From NCBI GenBank assembly GCA_025062325.1, contig JANXAL010000045.1, positions 87,913 through 151,912 on the forward strand: a stretch of DNA of 64,000 nt, in the 5' to 3' direction. The position numbers were made by a program, and so were the translations under genes. Numbering within the stretch: the stretch's first letter is position 1; each line of letters opens with the position of its first letter. This DNA is from Roseiflexus sp. (GTDB lineage Bacteria; Chloroflexota; Chloroflexia; Chloroflexales; Roseiflexaceae). The notes beneath the pieces were generated by a model, which saw only the letters and a program-made list of their open reading frames with translations, did not search any database and was not told where the DNA came from. This document shows, piece by piece, positions 53,515 through 64,000 of this stretch.

Positions 53515-53565
53515 GAGAACCAATCCGTACGAATCCGTCTCAATCCGTGCGTATCCGTGTTCTAT
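53515..53565. repeat. Partial ATCCG dispersed repeat
   Basis: AATCCGTACGAATCCGTCTC, then AATCCGTGCGTATCCGTGT: a right half of the palindrome between ilvC and the four-helix-bundle remnant. Confidence 0.7.
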
Positions 53566-53607
53566 CACAAGCCATGCGTACAGAGGAGAGATCATGTCGT
53601 GTAGCGT

Positions 53608-53820
53608 GTGTTGATCTCCTCACAGGAACTCAGAAGGACGGAAGAAACTGATGGCCGGCTCGATCTGCTACGCCGTGCCGGGTATCTTTCCGACGAAGAG
53701 GAAGCCAGGTTGCATACCGAATGCCAGGAAATCGCAGCAATGCTGACGAGCACGATCCGAACACTGGAGAACGTCATCTCATCACGCACATCAACTGCTC
53801 ACGAAGAACAGGAGACACAT
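53608..53820 (+). pseudogene. C-terminal remnant of a four-helix-bundle (S23-like) protein
   Basis: The frame translates as ELRRTEETDGRLDLLRRAGY, then LSDEEEARLHTECQEIAAML with TSTIRTLE. This is the last two helices of the 23S rRNA intervening-sequence/four-helix-bundle family (E-T-x-x-x-L...A-x-x-x-G-Y-L...E-x-x-x-M-L). The N-terminal helices are missing, and a dispersed repeat lies 45 bases upstream. The open frame runs on to 53895 into leuA, but similarity ends near 53790. Confidence 0.5.
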
Positions 53821-53825
53821 AGCCT

Positions 53826-55496
<1,671 letters not shown>

Positions 55497-55556
55497 CAAC
55501 CCACAACCGATGGACTTTGAAAACATCCGTCGCTAGGCTCCCATGGAACACTGCTG

Positions 55557-56396
55557 ATGAAACGTTCGATTGCGTATTTAGGTCCGCCCGGATCCTACAG
55601 CGAAATAGCCGCGCTGGCATATGGCGGCGAGGAGGCGATCTACATTCCGCTCACCAGCATGCCAGCCGTCGTCACCGCCGTCGAAACCGGCGCGGCGACC
55701 GTCGGCATTCTGCCGATTGAAAATGTGCTCGAAGGGAGCGTCACCACCACCCTCGACCTGCTCATCCATGAAACGAATTTGCGGATCGTGGGAGAGACGG
55801 TCATTCCCATTCAGCACTACCTGGTGGGACGCCCCGGTCTGGCGCTCCACGAGATCAAGGTGCTCTACGGTCACCCGCAGTCGCTTGGGCAGTGCCGACG
55901 CTTCATCGAACGCTGTCTGCCTGGCGTAGTAACGGTCGCCTCACTGAGCAACAGCGCTGCGCCCGCTGAGGCGCTGGCGGACGAACGGCCAGCAGCAGCG
56001 ATCGGGACGTTGCGCGCGGCGCAACTGGTCGGCGCTGCAATCCTGGCGAGCGATATTCAGGATCGTTCGGGAAACGTCACGCGCTTTATCGCCCTGGGCA
56101 AACACGACCATCCGCCAACCGGCGATGATAAGACCAGTTTCTGCTTCGGCTTCGACCGCGAAGACCGCCCTGGCGTTCTGGTCGATGCGCTCCAGGAACT
56201 GTCGTCGGTCGGCATCAATATGACCAAACTCGAATCGCGTCCGTCAAAAGAAGTACTGGGGCAGTACATCTTCCTGGTGGATATTAATGGCCACCGCGAA
56301 GATCCGGTGGTTGCCGCCGCTTTGGAGCGCATTCGCGCAAAAACTGGTCTATTCAAAGTCTTTGGCAGCTACCCGCGCTGGCGTGGGCAGCCGTAG
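55557..56396 (+). CDS. pheA: Prephenate dehydratase
   Basis: A 279-residue monofunctional enzyme that converts prephenate to phenylpyruvate for phenylalanine. The substrate domain starts IAYLGPPGSYSEIAALAYGG, and the catalytic Thr lies in NVTRFIALGK. A C-terminal ACT domain (RPGVLVDALQELSSVGINMT, then KLESRPSK, the ESRP motif) gives phenylalanine feedback. It is placed between leuA and cimA, 60 and 24 bases away, so an aromatic pathway gene has joined the branched-chain cluster. Confidence 0.94.
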   Translation: MKRSIAYLGPPGSYSEIAALAYGGEEAIYIPLTSMPAVVTAVETGAATVGILPIENVLEGSVTTTLDLLIHETNLRIVGETVIPIQHYLVGRPGLALHEIKVLYGHPQSLGQCRRFIERCLPGVVTVASLSNSAAPAEALADERPAAAIGTLRAAQLVGAAILASDIQDRSGNVTRFIALGKHDHPPTGDDKTSFCFGFDREDRPGVLVDALQELSSVGINMTKLESRPSKEVLGQYIFLVDINGHREDPVVAAALERIRAKTGLFKVFGSYPRWRGQP

Positions 56397-56420
56397 CCTG
56401 TAACGCAGAAGGAGCCAAGT

Positions 56421-58028
56421 ATGCAGATTCTGCTCTACGATACAACCCTGCGCGACGGAACGCAGCGCGAAGGACTATCGCTCTCCGTTGAGGACAAACT
56501 AAAGATCGCGCGAGAACTCGATCTGCTTGGCGTTCACTATATCGAAGGCGGATGGCCCGGCTCAAACCCTAAGGATGCTGAATTCTTCCGACGCATCCGC
56601 CGCGTCGAACTGCGCCACGCCAGAATCGCCGCTTTCGGCAGCACCCGACACGCCAACGCCACTTGCGAGACCGACGCCAACATCCAGGCGCTGGTCGATG
56701 CCGATACGCCGGTGGTGACGCTCGTTGGCAAGAGTTCGACTCTTCACGTCGAGCAGGTGCTCGAAACCACTCGCCAGGAAAACCTGGCGATGATTGCCGA
56801 GAGCATTGCATACTTCAAGGAGCGCGGCAAAGAGGTGGTCTACGACGCGGAACACTTCTTCGACGGATACAAACTAGATGCTGCATATGCGCTGGAAACC
56901 CTGACCGCCGCTGCGCGCGCTGGCGCGGATTGCCTGGTGCTGTGCGATACGAATGGCGGCAGCCTGCCGCATGAGGTGACCGAGATCGTCGAAGCGGTGC
57001 GACGCCATCTGGCGCACGAAGGGTTCGGCAATGGCGAAGCAGGGCGCGGCCCGATCCTCGGCATCCACACCCATAATGACGGCGCGCTGGCGGTCGCTAA
57101 TGCGATTGCCGCCGTGCGCGCAGGGTGCGTCCACGTCCAGGGAACGATCAATGGCTACGGCGAACGCTGCGGCAACATGGACTTGATCCCGCTCATTGCC
57201 AACCTGCAACTGAAACTTGGCTATCGTTGCGTCACGCCTGAACAGCTCCGCCGCCTGACCGAGGTGTCACACTATGTTGCCGCAGTCGCTAACCTCAACC
57301 CTGACACCCACGCACCGTTCGTCGGTCACTCGGCCTTTGCCCACAAAGGCGGCATTCACGTGGCCGCTGTCGCTAAAGTGCCTGAGAGTTACCAGCATAT
57401 CGACCCGGAACTGGTTGGCAACCGCACGCGCATTGTGGTCAGTGAGTTGTCGGGACGGGGAAATGTGCGCATGCGCGCAGAGGAACTGGGGCTGGACCTG
57501 AACGGCAACGAGCGCGTGGTGCTGCAACGGATCAAAGAGCTGGAGAGCCGTGGCTTTCAATTTGAGGCAGCGGAAGGATCGTTCGAGATGCTGGTGCGCC
57601 GCGCTGCACCCGACTACGAACCGCCGTTCGAGTTGCTCGACTTTACCGTGGTAGTCAGCAAGCACGGCGCAAACGACATGATCTCGCAGGCGATGGTCAA
57701 GCTCAAAGTCGGCGACGAGGTGATGCACACGGCGGCGGAAGGCGTCGGACCGGTCAACGCGCTCGATAAGGCGATCCGCAAAGCGCTGCTGCCGCACTAT
57801 CCCGAACTTGCCGAGGTGCAACTGGTGGATTACAAAGTGCGCATCGTCGATGCACACCTGGGCACTGCCGCCAAACCGCGCGTGCTGATCGAATCGGCGC
57901 GCGGCGAAGAACGCTGGAGCACCGTCGGCTGCTCGGAAAACATCATCGAAGCCAGTTTTATGGCGCTGTGGGATAGCCTGGAACTGCCGCTGGCGCGGCA
58001 GCGGGCGAAGGCGGCAGGTCGAAAGTAG
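56421..58028 (+). CDS. cimA: Citramalate synthase
   Basis: A 535-residue DRE-TIM enzyme of the CimA group, which condenses pyruvate and acetyl-CoA to (R)-citramalate, opening the threonine-independent route to isoleucine. It differs from LeuA in the opening YDTTLRDGTQREGLSLSVED, the GGWPGSNPKD loop and LCDTNGGSLPHEV. The metal site is HTHNDGALAVANAIAAV, and VGHSAFAHKGGIHVAAV is present. A C-terminal LeuA dimer domain (about 395-520) suggests isoleucine feedback. GGAGCC precedes the ATG. Confidence 0.93.
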   Translation: MQILLYDTTLRDGTQREGLSLSVEDKLKIARELDLLGVHYIEGGWPGSNPKDAEFFRRIRRVELRHARIAAFGSTRHANATCETDANIQALVDADTPVVTLVGKSSTLHVEQVLETTRQENLAMIAESIAYFKERGKEVVYDAEHFFDGYKLDAAYALETLTAAARAGADCLVLCDTNGGSLPHEVTEIVEAVRRHLAHEGFGNGEAGRGPILGIHTHNDGALAVANAIAAVRAGCVHVQGTINGYGERCGNMDLIPLIANLQLKLGYRCVTPEQLRRLTEVSHYVAAVANLNPDTHAPFVGHSAFAHKGGIHVAAVAKVPESYQHIDPELVGNRTRIVVSELSGRGNVRMRAEELGLDLNGNERVVLQRIKELESRGFQFEAAEGSFEMLVRRAAPDYEPPFELLDFTVVVSKHGANDMISQAMVKLKVGDEVMHTAAEGVGPVNALDKAIRKALLPHYPELAEVQLVDYKVRIVDAHLGTAAKPRVLIESARGEERWSTVGCSENIIEASFMALWDSLELPLARQRAKAAGRK

Positions 58029-58748
58029 GGGCAACCCGCCCAGCCGCCCCAACGAGCGGCAGAAGCGCTCGCAGGCGTAGATTTCTTCGCGAGCCTTTTG
58101 TTGCATCACTGATTTCCAGCGTCAGAATGCCCCATCTCCCCCTGCTCCCCTTGTGGGAGAAGGGGGACAGGGGGGATGCTCATAGGTGTAGATTTTTCCG
58201 GCCAGCCCTTACGTTGCATCGCCCGTTTCAGGCATCAGGACGCCCTAACTCCCCCTGCTCCCCTTGTGGGAGAAGGGGGACAGGGGGGATGAGGGGAAAA
58301 AGCGTCGGAATGCCCTATCTCCCCCTGCTCCCCTTGTGGGAGAAGGGGGACAGGGGGGATGAGGGGAACAAAGGCCTTTAAGACGCCCTAACTCCCCCTG
58401 CTCCCCTTGTGGGAGAAGGGGGACAGGGGGGATGAGGGGGAAAAAAGCAATAAGACGCGGAAAACATCCATCGCCCCCAAGAACGCTGCGCGTGTGAAGA
58501 GAGCAGGGGCGACCCGGGTGGGGGCGCTCCAATGCGCAGGAGAGACAGCCGCCGGGACGCCCCGACAGGCGTCGCGTCCACATGTACCTGGCGAGCGTTG
58601 CGCATCGAATGGCCGGTGATGAGAAACAAAGCGTTGCAATGGGCAAAATCCGTGTGCAGGTCAAAAAGCTGACCCTTGCGCCCCTGCGTCAACCCGTGCA
58701 AGGGCGCTGTGGGAACAGAATGCCGCTGGCGCTCACACGCACCGTTCC
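58029..58748. repeat. Repeat-filled gap between cimA and ilvE
   Basis: Four copies of ACTCCCCCTGCTCCCCTTGT plus GGGAGAAGGGGGACAGGGG start near 58134, 58249, 58318 and 58391. Between the first two is an inverted composite element (GTGTAGATTTTTCCGGCCAG, about 58175). No gene is convincing from 58440 to 58748. Confidence 0.8.
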
Positions 58749-58757
58749 TGCTATAAT
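58749..58757 (+). promoter_or_regulatory. Extended -10 promoter of ilvE
   Basis: TGC-TATAAT, 50 bases upstream of the ATG at 58808. It suggests that genes after the repeat block are transcribed separately from ilvB-cimA. Confidence 0.6.
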
Positions 58758-58807
58758 GACCCCGGCGCAACCGCGCCGTTTCACGTCGTCGTGAAAGGAG
58801 AACACCG

Positions 58808-59743
58808 ATGCCAATCCGCGAATCGAAGTATATCTGGTTCAACGGCGAGATGGTTCCCTGGGAAAAGGCGACCGTCCATGTGATGACGCATGCCCTGCAC
58901 TACGGTTCATCGGTGTTCGAGGGCATTCGCGCTTATGAGACGCCACGCGGCGTTGCAATCTTCCGTCTGCGCGAGCACATCCGCCGCCTGTTCGACTCCT
59001 GCCGCATCTACCGGATGGAACCGCCCTTCACGCCCGACCAGATCTTTGAGGCCTGCCGCGCAGTAGTGCGGGAGAACGGGCTGACCAACGCCTACATTCG
59101 CCCGCTCATCTGGCGCGGCTATGGCGAAATGGGGCTGAACCCGCTCCGCTCGCCGGTTGAGGCGATGGTCGCCGCGATTGAATGGGGCGCATACCTTGGC
59201 GCCGAAGGACTTGAGAATGGCGTGGATGTGCATGTCTCCTCCTGGCAGCGGGTGGCGCCGAATACCCTGCCAGCAATGGCAAAGGCTGGCGGCAACTACC
59301 TCTCATCACAGTTGATCGTCATGGAAGCGGCGCGCAACGGGTATGCCGAGGGGATCGCGCTCGACGTGCACGGCTGGCTCTCCGAAGGATCAGGCGAGAA
59401 CCTGTTCCTTATCCGCGACGGCATCATTTACACGCCGCCGGTGACAGCGGCGCTGCTGCCTGGCATTACCCGCGATACGGTAATGACGCTGGCGCGCCAG
59501 CTTGGATATGAGGTGCGCGAGCAAAACCTGCCGCGTGAAATGCTCTACCTGGCAGACGAACTCTTCTTCACCGGCACCGCGGCTGAAGTGACGCCAATCC
59601 GCTCGGTCGATAAACTGCCGGTCGGCGATGGCAAACGCGGTCCGATCACCACCGCCATTCAAAAGGCGTTCTTCGGTCTCTTCTCCGGTGAAACGGAAGA
59701 TCGCTGGGGATGGCTGACGCTGGTTGCGGATGAGCGCCAATAA
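58808..59743 (+). CDS. ilvE: Branched-chain amino acid aminotransferase
   Basis: A 311-residue class IV PLP aminotransferase that performs the last step to valine, leucine and isoleucine. It begins [58 protein letters not shown] (with the PLP lysine earlier in the family pattern AK-x-GG), [13 protein letters not shown] and [17 protein letters not shown] match IlvE. GAAAGGAG is a good RBS. Own extended -10 promoter. Confidence 0.94.
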   Translation: MPIRESKYIWFNGEMVPWEKATVHVMTHALHYGSSVFEGIRAYETPRGVAIFRLREHIRRLFDSCRIYRMEPPFTPDQIFEACRAVVRENGLTNAYIRPLIWRGYGEMGLNPLRSPVEAMVAAIEWGAYLGAEGLENGVDVHVSSWQRVAPNTLPAMAKAGGNYLSSQLIVMEAARNGYAEGIALDVHGWLSEGSGENLFLIRDGIIYTPPVTAALLPGITRDTVMTLARQLGYEVREQNLPREMLYLADELFFTGTAAEVTPIRSVDKLPVGDGKRGPITTAIQKAFFGLFSGETEDRWGWLTLVADERQ

Positions 59744-59881
59744 AACAAGCGCATACAAGGGCGAAGTGCGCTGCGGGCCGATGAACATGGCGACATAGAC
59801 ATGCCGGATGCGTTCCTACGAATTCGGTTCCTGTTGATGATGGCTCGTCTTCCTCGGATAAAAGGCTAAGGGTAGCAGACT

Positions 59882-61297
59882 ATGCCTCGCACACTGTTCG
59901 ACAAAATCTGGGATGCCCATATCGTTCGCCCGCAGACGGCGGAAACGCCAGCGGTGCTCTATATCGATCTCCATCTCATTCACGAAGTCACGTCGCCCCA
60001 GGCGTTCACCGAGTTGCGCCGGCGCGGGCTGAAGGTCCGCCGACCGGATCGCACCCTGGCGACGATGGACCACTCGACGCCGACAACGCCCCGCGGACCA
60101 GACGGAATCATCCCGGTGGTCGATGCGCAAGCGGCGGCGCAGCTTCGCCAGCTTGAACAGAACTGCGCCGAGTTCGGCATCCCGCTGTTCGCGCTCGGCA
60201 GCGAGTATCAGGGCATTGTGCACGTTATTGGTCCTGAACTGGGATTGACCCAGCCCGGCATGACCATCGTCTGCGGCGACAGCCATACCAGCACCCATGG
60301 CGCATTCGGCGCGCTGGCGTTCGGCATCGGCACCTCCGAAGTCGCGCACGTCTTGGCGACGCAATGCCTGCTCCAGAATCGCCCCAAAACGATGGAGGTG
60401 CGCATCGATGGTCGTCTGGGACCAGGAGTGACTGCCAAGGACATCATTCTGGCAATCATCGCGCAGTACGGCGTTGGCGCCGGTACTGGGCACGTGTTCG
60501 AGTACACCGGCGAAACGATCCGTGCACTTTCGATGGAAGAGCGCATGACGATCTGTAATATGTCGATCGAGGGCGGCGCGCGCGCCGGAATGATCGCACC
60601 GGACGACACAACGTTCGAGTACATTGCCGGGCGCCCCTTTGCGCCAAAAGGCAAAGCCTGGGACGAGGCGGTAGCATATTGGCGCACCTTGCCGACCGAC
60701 GAAGGCGCAGTGTATGACCGGACGATCACGCTCGATGCATCGCAATTGAAACCGATGATCACCTACGGCACTAACCCTGGCATGGGCATGCCGATTGACG
60801 GGCGCATCCCGATGCCAGAAGAGTTGCCTGATCCGGCAGCGCGCCAGGCGCTCGACAAGGCGCTACGCTACATGGACCTGCGCCCCGGTCAGCCGTTGCT
60901 CGGTCACAAGATCGATGTCGTCTTTCTGGGCAGTTGCACCAACTCGCGCATTTCGGATTTGCGCTTGGCGGCGAGCATCCTGAAAGGGCGCAAAGTTGCC
61001 GACGGCGTGCGGATGATGGTCGTGCCCGGATCGCAGCAGGTAAAGAAACAGGCGGAAGCGGAAGGGCTGGACAAAATCTTCCGTGATGCTGGCGCTGAAT
61101 GGCGTGAAGCCGGGTGCTCCGCCTGCCTTGGGATGAACGATGACAAGGTTCCGCCGGGTAAATACGCTGTTTCAACCAGCAACCGCAACTTCGAGGGACG
61201 CCAGGGACCCGGCGCGCGCACTTTCCTCGCCAGCCCGCTCACTGCCGTTGCGTCCGCTATCGAAGGCGTCGTCGCCGATCCGCGAAAGTACGTGTGA
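59882..61297 (+). CDS. leuC: 3-isopropylmalate dehydratase, large subunit
   Basis: A 471-residue aconitase-superfamily subunit, typical for LeuC. The [4Fe-4S] cysteines are in [13 protein letters not shown] and [28 protein letters not shown] is the substrate/helix motif. With LeuD it isomerises 2-isopropylmalate, and probably also citramalate, to the 3-isomer. It lies 138 bases after ilvE. leuD follows after 257 bases that contain hairpins. Confidence 0.95.
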   Translation: MPRTLFDKIWDAHIVRPQTAETPAVLYIDLHLIHEVTSPQAFTELRRRGLKVRRPDRTLATMDHSTPTTPRGPDGIIPVVDAQAAAQLRQLEQNCAEFGIPLFALGSEYQGIVHVIGPELGLTQPGMTIVCGDSHTSTHGAFGALAFGIGTSEVAHVLATQCLLQNRPKTMEVRIDGRLGPGVTAKDIILAIIAQYGVGAGTGHVFEYTGETIRALSMEERMTICNMSIEGGARAGMIAPDDTTFEYIAGRPFAPKGKAWDEAVAYWRTLPTDEGAVYDRTITLDASQLKPMITYGTNPGMGMPIDGRIPMPEELPDPAARQALDKALRYMDLRPGQPLLGHKIDVVFLGSCTNSRISDLRLAASILKGRKVADGVRMMVVPGSQQVKKQAEAEGLDKIFRDAGAEWREAGCSACLGMNDDKVPPGKYAVSTSNRNFEGRQGPGARTFLASPLTAVASAIEGVVADPRKYV

Positions 61298-61413
61298 GAG
61301 GTGCGAGGCAAGAGGCAAGAGGCAAGCAGGTACAGGCCGAATGGCGCTTGAGAACATCATTCGGTATCGCCCGGTCCAGCCCGCATAAGGCGGGCCTCGC
61401 CACTGCAGTCCAT

Positions 61414-61514
61414 GACTTTAGACGCCGGGCAAGCGGGCAACTAAAGTCTCAGGCATAATCCCTGCGCCCGCCGGAGCGCTATCCCGGCGGGATAAGCCAC
61501 AGGAATGGCTTATA
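61414..61514. repeat. Three consecutive hairpins between leuC and leuD
   Basis: GACTTTAG/CTAAAGTC (61414-61421 and 61441-61448), CCCGCCGG/CCGGCGGG (about 61467-61492) and ATAAGCCA/TGGCTTAT (about 61493-61514), each with perfect 8-bp arms. They could form a processed or translation-control structure, or be a short mobile palindromic element. leuD begins 41 bases later. Confidence 0.7.
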
Positions 61515-61554
61515 TGCGAACTGATCTCAACGGTCTTTGCCACAGGAGCATCGT

Positions 61555-62169
61555 ATGCAACCCATCTCAGTGATCACCGGGCGTATCGTCGCTCTGCCAG
61601 TGCAGGATATTGACACCGATCAGATCATTCCCGCCCGTTATCTCAAAGTCACCGACAAATCGGGGCTGGCAGAGGGGTTGTTCTACGCCTGGCGCTTCGA
61701 CGCCGACGGCAAGCCCAACCCCGATTTCGTGCTCAATCGACCGGAAGCGCAGGGGGCGACGATCCTGGTCGCTGGGCGCAATTTCGGCTGCGGTTCATCG
61801 CGTGAACACGCCCCCTGGGCATTGCAGGGGTACGGCTTCAAGGCGGTTATCAGCCCCTACTTCGCCGATATCTTCCGCAATAATGCCCTGAAGAACGGGC
61901 TGCTGACCGTTCAGGTCGATGAAGACGCCTACCAGCGACTGGTGCGCCTGTTCGAAGAAGACCCGACTGCCGAGGTGACCATCGACCTGGCAGCGCAGAC
62001 GGTGACGCTCCCCGATGGATGGCAGACATGCTTTCCCATCGATCCGTTTACCAAACATTGTCTGCTGCACGGCGTCGATCAGCTCGGCTTTCTGCTGAAC
62101 GAAGAAGCCGCCATTGCGGCGTATGAAGCCTCGCATCCGGCGCGCGTCGTCACCACTGCCAGGAGCTAA
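61555..62169 (+). CDS. leuD: 3-isopropylmalate dehydratase, small subunit
   Basis: A 204-residue swivel-domain subunit. [14 protein letters not shown] and [20 protein letters not shown] are the LeuD hallmarks. It completes the LeuCD active site. Start at the ATG at 61555 with CAGGAG 7 bases upstream, rather than the TTG six codons earlier. yqhA follows after 6 bases. Confidence 0.94.
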   Translation: MQPISVITGRIVALPVQDIDTDQIIPARYLKVTDKSGLAEGLFYAWRFDADGKPNPDFVLNRPEAQGATILVAGRNFGCGSSREHAPWALQGYGFKAVISPYFADIFRNNALKNGLLTVQVDEDAYQRLVRLFEEDPTAEVTIDLAAQTVTLPDGWQTCFPIDPFTKHCLLHGVDQLGFLLNEEAAIAAYEASHPARVVTTARS

Positions 62170-62175
62170 CCCCCA

Positions 62176-62673
62176 ATGACGCGCCTAATTGGGCTTGTGC
62201 GCTATATCATCATTGTGGCTGTGCTGGTCACGCTCATCGCAGCCACGGCGCTCATCCTGTTCGGCACGGTCGAAACGTTCGTTGTCATTCGAGATGTCTT
62301 TGCAAAAGGCGAGTTCACCTCGAAGGTCGCCAAAACCCTGCTGCTGAGTTTCATCGAGATCACCGACATCTTCCTGCTGGCGACGGTGCTCTACATTGTG
62401 GCGCTAGGATTGTACGAACTGTTCATTGACGACCGGGTGCCGGTGCCGCGCTGGCTCGAAATCCACACTCTTGACGACTTGAAAGATAAACTGGTCGGTG
62501 TCATCATTGTGGTCATTGGCGTCGGGTTTCTTGGTCAATTCACCAGTTGGAATGGCGAAACGAACCTGCTGATCTCTGGCGGCGGCGCGGCGCTGGTCAT
62601 CGCGGCGCTCACGTTCTTCCTCAGTCAGAAGGGCAAAAAGGAAAAAGAACGCGACAAAGATCAGACGGAGTAG
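62176..62673 (+). CDS. YqhA/UPF0114 family membrane protein
   Basis: A 165-residue protein with three to four membrane helices: residues ~10-33, 55-80, 105-125 and 130-150. The segment SFIEITDIFLLATVLYIVAL, then LGLYELFIDD, is the UPF0114 pattern. A charged tail (KGKKEKERDKDQ) follows. Function unknown. It is tightly packed between leuD and leuB (6 and 3 bases), so it is co-expressed with leucine synthesis genes. A link to that pathway is not established. Confidence 0.8.
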   Translation: MTRLIGLVRYIIIVAVLVTLIAATALILFGTVETFVVIRDVFAKGEFTSKVAKTLLLSFIEITDIFLLATVLYIVALGLYELFIDDRVPVPRWLEIHTLDDLKDKLVGVIIVVIGVGFLGQFTSWNGETNLLISGGGAALVIAALTFFLSQKGKKEKERDKDQTE

Positions 62674-62676
62674 AGC

Positions 62677-63783
62677 ATGCACGCAGTTATCGCTGCGCTT
62701 CCCGGCGACGGGATCGGACCGGAGGTGGTGGCGGAGGGAGTGCGCGTCTTGCGCGCAGTTGGCGAACGCTTCGGGCACACCTTCGAGGTGCGCGAGGCGC
62801 TGATCGGCGGCTGCGCCATCGACGCGACCGGCACGGCGCTCCCCGACGAAACGCTGCGCCTGTGCCGCGAGTCGGACGCTGTGCTCCTCGGCGCAGTCGG
62901 CGGCCCCAAGTGGGACAACCCCGAGGCGCCGGTGCGTCCCGAGCAGGGACTGCTCGGCATCCGCAAGGCGCTAGGGCTGTTCGCCAACCTGCGACCGGTG
63001 ACGCTCCACCCGCGCCTGATCGCCGCCTCACCGCTGCGCCCGGAACGGTTGCAGGGGGTTGACCTGCTGGTGGTGCGCGAACTGACCGGCGGCATCTACT
63101 TTGGCGAAAAAGGGCGCGACACGACGCCGGACGGCGGCGAAAGCGCCTACGACGAATGCGTCTACACCACTGCCGAGATCGAGCGGATCGTGCGGGTTGC
63201 GGCGAACCTGGCGCGCAGCCGGCGTAAAAAATTGACCTCGGTGGACAAAGCGAACGTTCTGGAGACCTCACGGCTGTGGCGCAGCGTCACGACACGCCTG
63301 ATACGCGATGAATTCCCCGACGTGCAGCTCGACCACATGCTGGTCGACGCCTGTGCTATGCACCTCATCCGGCGTCCGGCAGATTTCGACGTCATCGTGA
63401 CCGAAAACATGTTCGGCGACATCCTGACTGACGAAGCCTCGATGCTGGCAGGCTCGATGGGGATGCTGCCTTCCGCCTCGCTCGGTGCGCCTAGCGACAG
63501 CGGGAAAGCCACGCGGATGGGGTTATACGAACCCATCCACGGTTCAGCGCCAGACATTGCGGGCAAAGGGATCGCCAACCCCCTGGCGACCATTTTGAGC
63601 GTCGCGCTGCTGTTGCGCTACTCATTAGGGCTGGAAACCGAAGCGCGCGCCGTTGAAGCCGCCGTCTGGCGCACCCTGGACGATGGGATTGTCACCAGCG
63701 ACATCGCTGTGCCAGGTGAGCGCCCCGCCACGACTGCCGAAGTCGGCGTGGCGGTCGCAGCCCGGATCGGCGACGCGCGCTGA
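62677..63783 (+). CDS. leuB: 3-isopropylmalate dehydrogenase
   Basis: A 368-residue beta-decarboxylating dehydrogenase. It starts [20 protein letters not shown]; the substrate arginines lie in GLFANLRPV and [17 protein letters not shown]. The metal-binding [20 protein letters not shown] (metal Asp) and [20 protein letters not shown] (NAD site) complete the signature. It produces 4-methyl-2-oxopentanoate and could also serve methylmalate in the citramalate route. It is the last gene of the block. Confidence 0.95.
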   Translation: MHAVIAALPGDGIGPEVVAEGVRVLRAVGERFGHTFEVREALIGGCAIDATGTALPDETLRLCRESDAVLLGAVGGPKWDNPEAPVRPEQGLLGIRKALGLFANLRPVTLHPRLIAASPLRPERLQGVDLLVVRELTGGIYFGEKGRDTTPDGGESAYDECVYTTAEIERIVRVAANLARSRRKKLTSVDKANVLETSRLWRSVTTRLIRDEFPDVQLDHMLVDACAMHLIRRPADFDVIVTENMFGDILTDEASMLAGSMGMLPSASLGAPSDSGKATRMGLYEPIHGSAPDIAGKGIANPLATILSVALLLRYSLGLETEARAVEAAVWRTLDDGIVTSDIAVPGERPATTAEVGVAVAARIGDAR

Positions 63784-63837
63784 AGCCGCCGAACAACCGG
63801 GCGAAACTGACGCGCTTCGGCAACCTTTCACCCTCTG

Positions 63838-64000
63838 CTGTCAACGAATAGGGCAACGAAACGAATAAACGAATGGCAGCGAATGGCCGGGCACTCACCC
63901 TTGCGCCTCGCGCCTCTTGCCTTACGCCTAACGTGTCCATTGCCAACGAAGCCCGCTCGGAAGCGCTCACCCTTGCGCCTCGCGCCTCTTGCCTTACGCC
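63838..64000. repeat. End-of-window low-complexity and direct repeats
   Basis: GAATAAACGAATGGCAGCGA near 63864 matches about 43307. CTCACCCTTGCGCCTCGCGC with CTCTTGCCTTACGCC occurs twice, at about 63893 and 63966. No gene is seen. Confidence 0.7.

Overview
The window is about 60% G+C and densely coded. Intergenic spaces are full of palindromic, tandem and pyrimidine-rich repeats. The gene content suggests a Chloroflexota bacterium, most likely a Roseiflexus-type filamentous anoxygenic phototroph. The clues are secreted proteins with internally repeated 'YWVQYFERQRMEWHP'-type modules, a Csx11-type III CRISPR effector cluster, CimA beside LeuA, a STAND/NACHT-type NTPase remnant, and very repeat-rich spacers. 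This assignment is an inference from gene families; no marker gene proves it.

Layout. (1) 0-9.4 kb, all minus strand: two paralogous secreted clan GH-A glycosidase-like proteins, an HtrA-type protease, an AI-2E-family membrane protein, the RNA 2',3'-cyclic phosphodiesterase ThpR, and polyphosphate kinase. (2) 10-14 kb: a secreted LamG/ConA-like gene split by an in-frame amber codon, tRNA-Arg and tRNA-Ser with a terminator, then a minus-strand DUF1405 membrane protein, a hexapeptide acyltransferase and a cyclophilin. (3) 14.1-24.7 kb: a plus-strand type III CRISPR effector operon. Its order is cmr1, AAA/OLD-like ATPase, TOPRIM-like protein, cmr6, degenerate HEPN/MNT cassette, csx11 (Cas10-like, no GGDD), cmr4, cmr5, extra RAMP. 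There is no array, no cas1/cas2 and no cas6. (4) 24.8-30 kb: a decayed NACHT-type NTPase, six tandem ~94 bp palindromic repeats, a GH13 alpha-amylase and a secreted repeat protein. (5) 30-46 kb: regulators and signalling genes (cNMP-binding protein, Crp/Fnr, MerR-GAF, 7TM-GAF-BTAD, bacterial PH protein plus Ser/Thr kinase), a lipoprotein sortase, GNAT, SDR, homoserine dehydrogenase and a PLP threonine dehydratase-like enzyme. (6) 47-49.7 kb: a repeat field around a decayed IS4-like transposase. (7) 49.7-63.8 kb: a branched-chain amino acid gene block, ilvB-ilvN-ilvC-leuA-pheA-cimA-ilvE-leuC-leuD-yqhA-leuB. It is preceded by a sigma70-type promoter, a 23-residue leader peptide with 13 Val/Ile/Leu residues, and a mutually exclusive terminator/antiterminator.

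How the genes work together: IlvBNC with IlvE (IlvD is not in the window) make valine and the 2-oxoisovalerate that LeuA, LeuCD and LeuB convert towards leucine. CimA feeds 2-oxobutyrate for isoleucine from pyruvate and acetyl-CoA, probably re-using LeuCD and LeuB. The homoserine dehydrogenase and threonine dehydratase-like enzyme upstream offer a second route to the same intermediate. In the CRISPR operon the Cas10-like subunit keeps an HD-type motif but lacks the cyclase GGDD motif. The strongest candidate for an undescribed system is therefore the tightly co-translated ATPase/TOPRIM pair between cmr1 and cmr6. The strongest regulatory element is the ribosome-mediated attenuator ahead of ilvB.
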